This document shows positions 22,356-29,596 of a stretch of 29,721 bases of DNA, one piece after another; position 1 is the first letter of the stretch; the number at the start of each line of letters is the position of its first letter. The stretch is from a virus: positions 1 through 29,721 of the IMG/VR virus record IMGVR_UViG_3300047185_000060; one strand, 5' to 3'. The position numbers and the translations under genes were made by a program. The notes below the pieces were generated by a model. The model was not told where the DNA came from and searched no databases. It worked only from the letters and a program-made list of their open reading frames with translations.

Positions 22356-22633
22356 CTCGTCGACATATTAAAGCTTTTTTCATTGCACTACTTTCATTCA
22401 AATTTCCTGTCTCATGGGGACGGGGAAGAAGGAAGCGGTGTAAATTTGCAGGTTTTAAATCGTTCAAACATCCTCTCTTGTTGAAGTTTCTCGGATTATT
22501 TTTTGACGTTCGCAGATCTATTAATGGCGACGTTGAGATATGGTTCCGCGAACGTGAGAGGGATGCTGTAAACAAACGGCGCATGTTGCGCCGTTTAAAA
22601 CACATCCTATCACAAAACAGGGGTCATGTATGA
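22346..22633 (+). CDS. Small basic protein of unknown function
   Basis: 95 residues, strongly basic, with a hydrophobic N-terminal third (ITRRHIKAFFIALLSFKFPVSW) and a C-terminal R/E-rich helix (EIWFRERERDAVNKRRMLRR). TTG at 22346 has GAGG seven bases before; another TTG at 22340 is too close to it. It overlaps the zinc-binding gene on one side and the methylase on the other (ATGA). The sequence could also be a spurious frame, but it fills a 280-base gap between coupled genes. Confidence 0.5.
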   Translation: MSITRRHIKAFFIALLSFKFPVSWGRGRRKRCKFAGFKSFKHPLLLKFLGLFFDVRRSINGDVEIWFRERERDAVNKRRMLRRLKHILSQNRGHV

Positions 22634-23223
22634 ACAAATTGTTTGCATATCCAGGCGGCAAATGGCCGATACGGCATCTTATCATTTCCGCTTTTCTTAT
22701 ACACACAACTTTTGTAGACGTCTTCGGAGGATCTGCTGCTATTATTATCACAAAAGAAAAATCCGGTGGCGAGGTATTCAATGACAAAAACGAGGAGCTC
22801 GTTAATTTCTTCCGTGTAGTTAAACATCGACCTGCAGAGCTCGCTGAACGATTCCAGGATGTTCATGTTGAATGTTTGGACTTTAAGGAATGCATCAAAA
22901 ATTATGATTCACCTGAAACATTGTTCTATTGCGATCCACCATATCCGGATACGCGCGGTGGAAATACAAATTATAATCTTTTGAGTGAGCAGGATTGGCA
23001 AGATTTATGCGGTATCCTTTCCAACATTCAAGGGAAGTTCCTACTCTCATCGAACGACCATAAGATGGTTAGGAAACTTTTCAAAGGTTTTAACATCAGG
23101 AAAATAGATGTGAGAGTTACACTTCCCAGGAGTAAAAATGCCGGCAACCGCAAAGAATTGTTGATCAGCAATTACAAACTTCCTCCGCTTAGTAATAAGC
23201 GCCGAGAGGAGGTTATAATATGA
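22630..23223 (+). CDS. Dam-like DNA adenine methyltransferase (D12 class), short form
   Basis: 197 residues. The motif AYPGGK near the N-terminus and FVDVFGGSAA (28-37, with D30) form the S-adenosylmethionine site; DPPY at 102-105 is the catalytic motif. It methylates N6 of adenine. It is shorter than the usual about 270 residues, and the target-recognition segment between the motifs is strongly reduced. Likely protects phage DNA from host restriction or alters regulation. It is coupled by ATGA to the next methylase. Confidence 0.88.
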   Translation: MNKLFAYPGGKWPIRHLIISAFLIHTTFVDVFGGSAAIIITKEKSGGEVFNDKNEELVNFFRVVKHRPAELAERFQDVHVECLDFKECIKNYDSPETLFYCDPPYPDTRGGNTNYNLLSEQDWQDLCGILSNIQGKFLLSSNDHKMVRKLFKGFNIRKIDVRVTLPRSKNAGNRKELLISNYKLPPLSNKRREEVII

Positions 23224-24638
23224 AAATCCTTCAAGGACATGTGCTAGATGTATCCCGCCGAGTTTCTGATGGAGTTGCTCAATGCTGTGTTACCTCTCCG
23301 CCCTATTTCGGTCTGCGTAATTATGGAACTCCGCCTCAAATCTGGCGGGGTCTGAAGCCTTTTTGCACTGGCCACCATCGTTGGTTACCTATCTCGATCG
23401 CTGCAGCGAATGGAATAATGTCTTCATCAATGAAGGGTTACACTCTTAATATTCATAGCGCGACAAGAGACCCAAACGAATCAGAATTATGCGAAGTATG
23501 CGGTGCCTGGCGGGGAGAGCTTGGACATGAGCCGACACCTGAAATGTTTGTTGCTCATTTGATACAAGTTTTTCGTGAAATGAAACGAATACTTCGTCCG
23601 GATGGAACGCTCTGGTTAAATCTTGCGGATTCCTATGTCGGCAGTGGTGGACCAACAATATCAATACCAGGTAAACTTTCAAAGGTGCAAAGATGTAACA
23701 AAGGATCATTGCAATGTATGAAGCATCCCCCTGTAGAAAGTTTGAAACCTAAAGACTTGATGGGAATTCCCTGGCGAGTTGCCCTTGCTCTTCAGAGACC
23801 CTGGCGCATTTGTTTGACGTGTGAAAATGAATTCCACGAAAATGACTGGGGAATTATCCGTGACAAACGAGGCGTTCGGCATTTCATTTGTCCGGAATGT
23901 ATAGAGGTTCGTATCAATAGAATCTCCGAGCTTGGTTGGTATTTACGCAGCGACATCATCTGGCATAAACCAAATCCTATGCCTGAAAGTGTTACCGATC
24001 GGCCAACAAAAAGTCACGAATATATTTTTCTTCTCGCTAAGTCGAAACACTATTACTATGATGCCGAGGCTGTGAGAGAACGCTATACTGACGAAATTCA
24101 TTACCGTAAACGGATGATTAGTTTGCATAGTAATAGCCCTTATCATCATGCAAATAGAGTCCGGGATGCAAGACCAATTGCGAGCGGCCGGAATCGGAGA
24201 TCTGTATGGCGGATTACAACGAAAGGATTCAAAGGCGCACACTTCGCTACGTTTCCACCGGATGTGCCGAGGCTATGTATTCAGGCAGGTACTAGCGAAA
24301 AAGGCAACTGTGCGCGTTGTGGCGCGCCCTGGCGCAGAATATTAGGTAATCCAAGACGTATTCAGTGCGGTGGACGAGGTTCAAAGACCGCTGATCATGT
24401 CGGTTTGTCTCCAACATCTGCATTACGCACAAAACAGTTTACCGTTTATGATACAATTGGATGGGAACCGAGTTGCAAATGTAAATCGAAGATTACGAAA
24501 CCTGTTGTCATTGATCCTTTTGTTGGATCCGGTACTACTCTTATGGTAGCGCAACAACTTGGGCGTGATGGAATCGGCTTCGAATTGAATTCAATGTATG
24601 TTCGATCCATAATTCCGAAACGTTTAAAGGAGGCATAA
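23220..24638 (+). CDS. N4-cytosine/N6-adenine DNA methyltransferase, beta class
   Basis: 472 residues. TSPPY (25-29) near the N-terminus and DPFVGSGTT (432-440) near the C-terminus define the beta order (motif IV before motif I). The central part (about 60-150, 195-240, 360-410) has several CxxC pairs (CEVCG, CLTCE, CPEC, CARCG), which suggest zinc-binding inserts in the recognition region. SPPY is typical for m4C and some m6A enzymes; the base cannot be fixed by sequence alone. Overlaps the D12 methylase by 4 bases; no restriction enzyme is next to it. Confidence 0.85.
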   Translation: MKILQGHVLDVSRRVSDGVAQCCVTSPPYFGLRNYGTPPQIWRGLKPFCTGHHRWLPISIAAANGIMSSSMKGYTLNIHSATRDPNESELCEVCGAWRGELGHEPTPEMFVAHLIQVFREMKRILRPDGTLWLNLADSYVGSGGPTISIPGKLSKVQRCNKGSLQCMKHPPVESLKPKDLMGIPWRVALALQRPWRICLTCENEFHENDWGIIRDKRGVRHFICPECIEVRINRISELGWYLRSDIIWHKPNPMPESVTDRPTKSHEYIFLLAKSKHYYYDAEAVRERYTDEIHYRKRMISLHSNSPYHHANRVRDARPIASGRNRRSVWRITTKGFKGAHFATFPPDVPRLCIQAGTSEKGNCARCGAPWRRILGNPRRIQCGGRGSKTADHVGLSPTSALRTKQFTVYDTIGWEPSCKCKSKITKPVVIDPFVGSGTTLMVAQQLGRDGIGFELNSMYVRSIIPKRLKEA

Positions 24639-25259
24639 ATGCAAAACATTCTCAAATATATTGCCATCATTTTCGTTGCCGCTGTAATTTTAATACTTGC
24701 TCTTCGCGGGTGTCCACAAACAACGACTGAGGTAACAGTTGTAACTCCGCCTGATACCAACTTTGCACAGATTGTCAAACGCGATTATCGCCCTAAGTCT
24801 ATCCCTATCTTTGAGAATCCAAAGAAACCTCCTATACGTCTTCCAAAGGATATTAAAGAAAAGGATGTGAAGCGAGCGATCATCGTTACTGGTAAAAATT
24901 GTATGGACACAACAACAATTATCGAGACCAAGGATGGCAATATATTTGTGGATAAACAAGGCGGTAAGGTGGCAACGGTAGAAGAGATAACATACAAACC
25001 GCCGATTTTAGCTTTTGGTTTAACTCCAATTGTAGGTATGACAGTCTCACCATTCGGGAAATTATTATCGCCAATGATAGGTCTGAATTTTATTACCTGG
25101 TATGGACAGGTTCAATTTCCAAATTTATGTATTGATCTACAGGGAGTTTCATCTTTTGCAATGTATCGACTTGATATTTTTAGTTTTGGAGCCGGCTATC
25201 GCTGGAATTATAATACAGGCAATCGACAATTAATCGGAGTTGTAGGAATAAATTTTTGA
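24639..25259 (+). CDS. Membrane-anchored protein with beta-barrel-like C-terminus
   Basis: 206 residues. An N-terminal hydrophobic helix (about 5-22) ends in ALRGC, a weak lipobox-like cysteine. A Pro/Thr-rich periplasmic linker (25-70) follows. The C-terminal 95 residues have alternating apolar strands rich in G, Y, F and end in VVGINF, as in outer-membrane beta-barrel proteins. A spanin or envelope-modifying role would fit a phage of a Gram-negative host, but this is inference. It starts directly at the methylase stop. Confidence 0.55.
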   Translation: MQNILKYIAIIFVAAVILILALRGCPQTTTEVTVVTPPDTNFAQIVKRDYRPKSIPIFENPKKPPIRLPKDIKEKDVKRAIIVTGKNCMDTTTIIETKDGNIFVDKQGGKVATVEEITYKPPILAFGLTPIVGMTVSPFGKLLSPMIGLNFITWYGQVQFPNLCIDLQGVSSFAMYRLDIFSFGAGYRWNYNTGNRQLIGVVGINF

Positions 25260-25266
25260 GGTCATT

Positions 25267-26688
25267 ATGATCAAAGAGTTTATACAGAAATTCACAAAGA
25301 AGGATAAACAGAAATTGACAGATAATATTTCGACTGTCAGTATTTACGATCGTTACTCGACTTATCCATCGAAGGGTCTCACTCCGGAAAAGCTTGCATC
25401 CCTTCTGCGTGAAGCAGATACCGGTGATATATATCGCCAGATGGAATTATTCGAAGAAATGCTGGAGAAAGACGCACACCTACAGGCACTCTTCCAGGCG
25501 CGACGTCTTGCCGTAACAAGACGAGGTTATAATATAATTCCAGCATCCGACAATCCTAAAGATGTAGAAATTGCAGACGATGTTGATAAAATGATAAAGC
25601 GTATTAAGGGATGGAAAAATGCTGTCGCTGATATGCTTGATTGTGTACCTAAAGGTTTTTCTGTCTGTGAGTTGATTTGGGAAAACCATGGAGACAAACT
25701 TGTTGTCACAAAAATTAAGCATATACATCAAAAGAAGTTTCGATTCGGGAAAATATCCGATCCTTTCTCCAACCCGGAAGAATTACGGATGCTTATCGAT
25801 CCACAGCAAATTAATACTTTTCGAGGTATAGTACCGGAAGACGAGTTATCACGCGCCAATACCGATGGTGTTTCAATAGATAATAATCCAGTATTACGCC
25901 GGCGATTCATCGTTACATACTGCAAAGCGAGAAGTGGTAATCCTGAAAGAACATCTCTTTTACGCACCTGCACTTATACCTTTTTGTTTAAGAATTATGA
26001 TGTTAAATGGTGGATTTCATTTGCAGAGCAATTGCTTGGATACCGAATTGGAAAATATGATCCAAACGGCGTTGATGCAGATGGTCAGAAAAAATTATTA
26101 GAAGAAGCTTTACGCGGATTAGCTACAGATTCATCTGCTGTTATTTCAAAAGACTCTGTTATTGAATTTGCCTCTATGACCGAAAGATTTTCCGTCGGAA
26201 GTCTTTATAAAGATCTGAAAGATTATTGTAACGAAGAGGCTTCCAAAGTAGTTCTCGGACACACTGGATCCACAACGGGAACGCCAGGTAAACTAGGCGG
26301 AGAAGATGTTGCAAAGGAAGTTAAACAGGAATTGGTTGAATCTGATGCTCAATCAACTGATGAAACAATAACAGACGATATAGTTCGCTTATACATTGAT
26401 CTTAATAATGGTCCGCAAGAGGAATATCCGTATTATCAGACCGATCTTAGCCAGGCACTCGATTTGTCGAAGGAAGCCGAAATTGATATAAAAATACAAC
26501 AGATGGGTTTCCCATTGACAAAAAAATATGTGAAGGAAAAATACGGCCGGCCGCTTCCGAATCCCAAAGATAAGGAAGATGAAATACTTACCCCTCGAGC
26601 TGCAGCACAGCTAACTTTCTCGGGCCCCGGGTCTATAGCTGCTAAAGACGATCTGGATGGTAAAAAAAAACTCTTGATGGATCGATAA
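25267..26688 (+). CDS. Portal protein, Mu gp29-like (DUF935), truncated by frame change
   Basis: 473 residues. The DUF935 portal pattern is clear: LTPEKLASLLREADTGDIYRQMELFEEMLEKDAHLQALFQARRLAV, then WENHGDKL and the later GHTGSTTGTPGKLGG and ...EEYPYYQTD...KKYVKEKYGRPLP. The frame stops at 26688, soon after an A9 run at 26662-26670. The usual helical portal C-terminus (acidic, ..NAIDDAIPIYQPLIERLSTLL..) continues in the -1 frame and runs on into gpF. The stop therefore cuts off the expected C-terminus unless the ribosome or polymerase slips. Confidence 0.88.
   Translation: MIKEFIQKFTKKDKQKLTDNISTVSIYDRYSTYPSKGLTPEKLASLLREADTGDIYRQMELFEEMLEKDAHLQALFQARRLAVTRRGYNIIPASDNPKDVEIADDVDKMIKRIKGWKNAVADMLDCVPKGFSVCELIWENHGDKLVVTKIKHIHQKKFRFGKISDPFSNPEELRMLIDPQQINTFRGIVPEDELSRANTDGVSIDNNPVLRRRFIVTYCKARSGNPERTSLLRTCTYTFLFKNYDVKWWISFAEQLLGYRIGKYDPNGVDADGQKKLLEEALRGLATDSSAVISKDSVIEFASMTERFSVGSLYKDLKDYCNEEASKVVLGHTGSTTGTPGKLGGEDVAKEVKQELVESDAQSTDETITDDIVRLYIDLNNGPQEEYPYYQTDLSQALDLSKEAEIDIKIQQMGFPLTKKYVKEKYGRPLPNPKDKEDEILTPRAAAQLTFSGPGSIAAKDDLDGKKKLLMDR
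26662..26671 (+). other. Slippery A9 tract, candidate -1 frameshift site
   Basis: GGT AAA AAA AAA CTC: two tandem Lys codons preceded by A make the ideal A-AAA-AAA slip. After a -1 shift translation proceeds ACT CTT GAT GGA and remains open to 27605. Ten A residues in the genome would give the same fusion without slippage, so an assembly miscount is the alternative. Confidence 0.65.
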
Positions 26689-26942
26689 AGGATGCCGACT
26701 ACGAACAGCGCGTCGAAACGGTCACTCAGAACGCCATCGATGATGCTATACCTATCTATCAACCCCTCATTGAACGGCTTTCAACCCTCCTTCGAGGAGT
26801 AGATAATTTCGAATCTGCTAAGAAAGAACTGGACAATTTTGGAGCAGATACAGAATTCTTAAAATCCCTCTCTAACCACATTGTTAATTCACTCGAAACC
26901 TCAGAGGCACTCGGCCGCAGTCTTATTGTAAAAAAAGATAAG
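26664..26942 (+). other. Frame-shifted portal C-terminus, no own start codon
   Basis: This open stretch, in the same frame as gpF, encodes KKTLDGSIKDADYEQRVE and then NAIDDAIPIYQPLIERL...LDNFGADTEFLKSLSNHI...ALGRSLIV. That is the helical C-terminus expected of DUF935 portals. No ATG, GTG or TTG lies in frame between the stop at 26661 and 26943. Confidence 0.7.
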
Positions 26943-27605
26943 GTGTTGAGCGGTGAGAATTATGTCGCAGCAAAAGACTATGGTAAATGGATCGTTTGTG
27001 ATGACGGTCCGGTAACAGTTTCCTTTGATATTATTCCAAAAGAAGCCCGCGATTATATACGTGAAAAGGCTCTTACTATTGCCGGAGTAGAACAGGCAGA
27101 GGTTATACAGGCGGTTAAGGATAAATTAGAAGAGGCAATTAAAAATGGAATAAGTCTTGATAATTTTAAATTACAGATAAATTCTATTTTTGACTCATTC
27201 GGAATTACCAAACTATCATCACGTCATCTCGACACGATATTCCGAACCAATCTTTACAGTGCATATGCTATTGGAAAACTCGCCCAGGTTGATGATATGC
27301 GCGATCGCTTTCCACTGTGGCAGTATTCAGCCATTCATGATAGCCGGACTCGCCTTTCACATCTCGAACTCGATGGTCGTATATTCCGCGTTGGTGAAGG
27401 ACCTATTCCACCGATCGATTACAATTGTCGATGTACAGCTATCTATCTACATATTTCACAAACAACTGGGTTAGAACCTGAAGATTGGCAGGGCGGTTCA
27501 ACTGTTATGCGGTTTGATACTCGCCAATCTTTTGAGGATTGGAAAGTTAATAAGGCATCTGTGATCACACCGGAAATTCAGCAATGGATTAATGACACGC
27601 TTTGA
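26943..27605 (+). CDS. gpF-like head morphogenesis protein (MuF), probably fused to portal
   Basis: 220 residues from GTG at 26943. The gpF family core is clear: FDIIPKEARDYIREKALTIAGVEQ, RHLDTIFRTNLYSAYAIGKL, HDSRTRLSHLELDGRIFRVGEGPIPP-IDYNCRCTA (the N-C-R-C motif). The GTG has no ribosome site, and the frame is open without a start back to the A9 tract, so I expect it to be made mainly as a portal-gpF fusion. In Mu, gpF is a minor head protein needed for head assembly. It is the last gene of the right arm. Confidence 0.82.
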   Translation: MLSGENYVAAKDYGKWIVCDDGPVTVSFDIIPKEARDYIREKALTIAGVEQAEVIQAVKDKLEEAIKNGISLDNFKLQINSIFDSFGITKLSSRHLDTIFRTNLYSAYAIGKLAQVDDMRDRFPLWQYSAIHDSRTRLSHLELDGRIFRVGEGPIPPIDYNCRCTAIYLHISQTTGLEPEDWQGGSTVMRFDTRQSFEDWKVNKASVITPEIQQWINDTL

Positions 27606-27726
27606 CACAATGTCAGATTGATTTTCGTTTAAATCCTCTCAACGTTGCCGATTTCTGATAAAAATTCGCCTTTTGAAATTTTCCTTCGTGTAGGGTTTCC
27701 GCATTTCTGCGCTAAAAATGCTATCG

Positions 27727-27858
27727 ACCATGGTACAAAGTGCATGACAGTTTCCAAAATCTCTCACTTTCTCTCACAATTCTAATTTATCGTGCACATC
27801 GCAAACGCTGTAACTCTTTGAAAAGCCAACACTTGTACTATTAGCCAACCATGGTACA
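27727..27858. repeat. 11-bp direct repeats ACCATGGTACA, 121 bp apart
   Basis: Copies at 27727-27737 and 27848-27858, each containing the palindrome CCATGG. Both lie in the presumed right end of the prophage. They could be transposase-binding sites or flank a small insertion. Confidence 0.6.
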
Positions 27859-27983
27859 TCTTGACTCCCTACATTGGCGGGCAAGTGAGTCTTTGAGTGG
27901 TTGAGTAGATGAGTATCCCGCTAGTCCCGCTAGAAAACAGCGGGATGCAAAAAACGCAAAAGAAGCGGGACGCACAAAGCGCG

Positions 27984-28062
27984 GATGAGTAGTAAGAAAT
28001 TGAGAATAATAGATAAAAAAGGGGGGGCTTGTATGCTTTAAAAAAGTCGAATCGTGATTCGC
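27984..28062. repeat. Host interspersed repeat, copy 1
   Basis: GATGAGTAGTAAGAAATTGA..AATAATAGATAAAAAAGGGGG..CTTGTATGCTT..AAAAAGTCGAATCGTGATTCGC closely matches 29010-29091. It ends in the dyad CGAATC-GT-GATTCG. Its place on both sides of the FISUMP gene shows it belongs to the host. Confidence 0.8.
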
Positions 28063-28206
28063 CACTACTTTTTCTTTTTTACTCGATATCTCAACTTCGG
28101 CTCCTCGACCCAAAAACCAATCCGTCGTTTCGGCAGTTCCGGCGTACGCGATTCCTTTCTGCCATTTTCATTTAATCGAACTGAAAAGTAGTATAGCTCG
28201 ACACAC

Positions 28207-28899
28207 TTAATCTTTCAGACATCGAACTGAGAGTCCATCACCCTTTCTGTTATAGAATTTATAAATAATATCGAAGATAGAACACATGTCCAGACTATAG
28301 GCTTGAAGTGCAGATTCTTCGGTAAAACTCCACCAATAACCATGGGAACTAAGGCATTCGAATTCGCCATTTTTTCGTATACGACGGCCGCCCGGAAGAG
28401 CTGTAAAACCGCTTTCGTTTGTAGCCCCCATATTTTGACTCCAATGTACTGAACCGGTTTCTCTCAATCTGGCACCTGCCGCCTGTCCACCAATATAATT
28501 TACTAGAATTGTCCATTCACTATCTGTGGGTACATGCCAACCCTGCGGGGCTATATTACGACTGTCATGTACAGCATACCAATTATATAACCGCCCATAT
28601 GTATTCACGGTGTGTCTGAAGTCGTTATATTTATTGATATTATTATAGTTACAATAAGCGCCAGTTGTAAGTTTACTCCATACCGTGTCACTCATCACAT
28701 TTGGTATTTCATCTCCATTGCGGTAATGGGTTACTTTTAGGTTTTCCATCATCCATTCTTGTTTACCGATTTTAACCGTTTTATAAACATTGCCGTCAAT
28801 GTCTTTCACAGTTCCTGTCTGAGCATAACAGGTAACGCAATATAAAAAAGTTATTAACAATACAACGGATCTGCCGGGAATAATTGAATTATTTCTCAT
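28207..28899 (-). CDS. Secreted FISUMP-domain protein (host)
   Basis: 230 residues. Signal peptide (about 1-26, ending CYAQ). The domain matches the Fibrobacter succinogenes major paralogous family: TVKDIDGNVYKTVKIGKQEWMMENL, GRLYNWYAV, APQGWHVPTDSEWTILVNYIGG, SGFTALPGGRR, YWWSFTE and a final YN..GLSVRCLKD. Such proteins are extracellular and abundant in FCB-group bacteria, with unknown function. It lies outside the prophage and between two copies of a host repeat. Confidence 0.88.
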   Translation of the reverse strand: MRNNSIIPGRSVVLLITFLYCVTCYAQTGTVKDIDGNVYKTVKIGKQEWMMENLKVTHYRNGDEIPNVMSDTVWSKLTTGAYCNYNNINKYNDFRHTVNTYGRLYNWYAVHDSRNIAPQGWHVPTDSEWTILVNYIGGQAAGARLRETGSVHWSQNMGATNESGFTALPGGRRIRKNGEFECLSSHGYWWSFTEESALQAYSLDMCSIFDIIYKFYNRKGDGLSVRCLKD

Positions 28900-29009
28900 T
28901 GTTTTGGCTTTCTATTTTTTCCACTGATCTGGACTATTTCTTGTGGCGATTTATCACTTGAAAAAATGGTAATGAGTTTTAAAGAAAAAAGCAAAAGAGC
29001 AATGGAGCT

Positions 29010-29091
29010 GATGAGTAGTAAAAAATTGAAAATAATAGATAAAAAGGGGGTAGGTGCTTGTATGCTTAAAAAAAGTCGAATCGTGATTCGC
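29010..29091. repeat. Host interspersed repeat, copy 2
   Basis: The second copy of the element at 27984-28062, with the same order of words and the terminal dyad CGAATCGTGATTCG. Two minus-strand open frames crossing it are read-through of the repeat, not genes. Confidence 0.8.
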
Positions 29092-29119
29092 ACCTGCAAT
29101 GATTAAACGTACATCTGTA

Positions 29120-29140
29120 GCCGAGGTCGTCGACCTCGGC
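29120..29140. repeat. Near-perfect dyad GCCGAGGTCG-T-CGACCTCGGC
   Basis: Two 10-bp arms around a single base, without a U-tract on either strand. It is GC-rich in an AT-rich intergenic region, typical for an interspersed palindromic repeat. Confidence 0.75.
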
Positions 29141-29170
29141 AAATCCATGATGTGTTTCAACGTGACGGAT

Positions 29171-29224
29171 AAAAAATAAAGGGCACGTCCCACCAAACAA
29201 ATGGCGGGTAAACGTGACGTGCCC
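29171..29224 (-). terminator. Terminator after the SemiSWEET gene
   Basis: On the minus strand GGGCACGTC / GACGTGCCC (29224-29216 with 29189-29181) with an inner CCCGCC/GGTGGG stem is followed by TTTATTTTTTA, ten bases after the gene stop. Confidence 0.7.
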
Positions 29225-29233
29225 CTACTTTTA

Positions 29234-29494
29234 TCATCCATAAATGCATTTATAAACGAGAATGGACAGGGCAAGTACAGCAGTGATGCTGTTCATAACT
29301 GCAATAGATAGTGCGCGAATTTTAATTCCATAAATAGCCCAGCCGATAACTCCCGCAATAAAAAGTATATACATCGGGAGAGAAATTGAGGTGGCCGGTA
29401 CGGGTCTCATACTCCACACGGTAAAGACCTGCGGCACGAACGCCGATGTTGTGCATATTCCCGAAAGCAGTCCAAGAATTTCAATCCGTTTCAT
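29234..29494 (-). CDS. SemiSWEET sugar transporter (host)
   Basis: 86 residues from the second in-frame ATG (AAAGG lies seven bases upstream; an alternative ATG is at 29509). Three transmembrane helices (about 5-25, 38-57, 62-81) with the PQ-loop motif SAFVPQVFTVW and SISLPMYILFIAGVIGWAIYG. SemiSWEETs work as dimers and move small sugars along their gradient. Usual family length. It lies in host DNA. Confidence 0.9.
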   Translation of the reverse strand: MKRIEILGLLSGICTTSAFVPQVFTVWSMRPVPATSISLPMYILFIAGVIGWAIYGIKIRALSIAVMNSITAVLALSILVYKCIYG

Positions 29495-29571
29495 TTTCAA
29501 ACCTTTCATAACTACTGCCTCAAAATGTAGCCAAAACGCTTTTCAATCACAATGGTTTAAACCATAATGAG

Positions 29572-29596
29572 ATTCCCAATTGAAGTATTTGGGAAT
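29572..29596. repeat. Small hairpin ATTCCCAA / TTGGGAAT
   Basis: An 8-bp perfect stem in the gene-free end of the window (29510-29721), where I see no gene. A 10-bp palindrome GGTTTAAACC is also nearby (29554-29563). Confidence 0.55.

Larger units (their letters stand above)
1..27605. mobile_element. Mu-like transposable prophage (left end outside window)
   Basis: Transposase, MuB ATPase, GemA, TerL, DUF935 portal, gpF, gpI, gpT-like capsid, gp36 and gpG are all present, which is the Mu family set. The arms diverge from a repressor/operator region near 9.1 kb. The left arm (structural) runs off the window inside gpG, so tail genes and the left end are expected beyond position 1. The right arm ends with gpF at 27605; the exact right terminus is not identified but must fall between 27606 and about 28000, before host repeats and the FISUMP gene. 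Calling the family is secure from gene content; the boundaries are inference. Confidence 0.88.
27606..28206. other. Gene-free stretch containing the right prophage boundary
   Basis: No convincing gene is seen. A 90-codon minus-strand frame (28113-27841) only reads through repeats. Just after gpF three similar AT-rich words occur (ATTTTCGTTTAAAT at 27621, ATTTCTGATAAAAAT at 27651, ATTTCTGCGCTAAAAAT at 27703), possible transposase-binding sites at the right end. An 11-bp direct repeat and a hairpin (27915-27946, ATCCCGCT/AGCGGGAT) follow, then a repeat that is also found in host DNA. The exact junction is not identifiable without an empty-site sequence. Confidence 0.5.

Noticed and set aside
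26692-26802. ATG right after the portal stop as a separate small gene
   Set aside because: It gives about 36 low-complexity residues and runs in a different frame from the conserved portal C-terminus.
27841-28113. 90-codon minus-strand frame after gpF
   Set aside because: It shares its start with the host repeat and covers hairpins and the likely phage boundary; no ribosome site.
28896-29274. Two overlapping minus-strand open frames next to the FISUMP gene
   Set aside because: They cross the host repeat; the other copy of the repeat gives a similar peptide in a different context, so they are repeat read-through.
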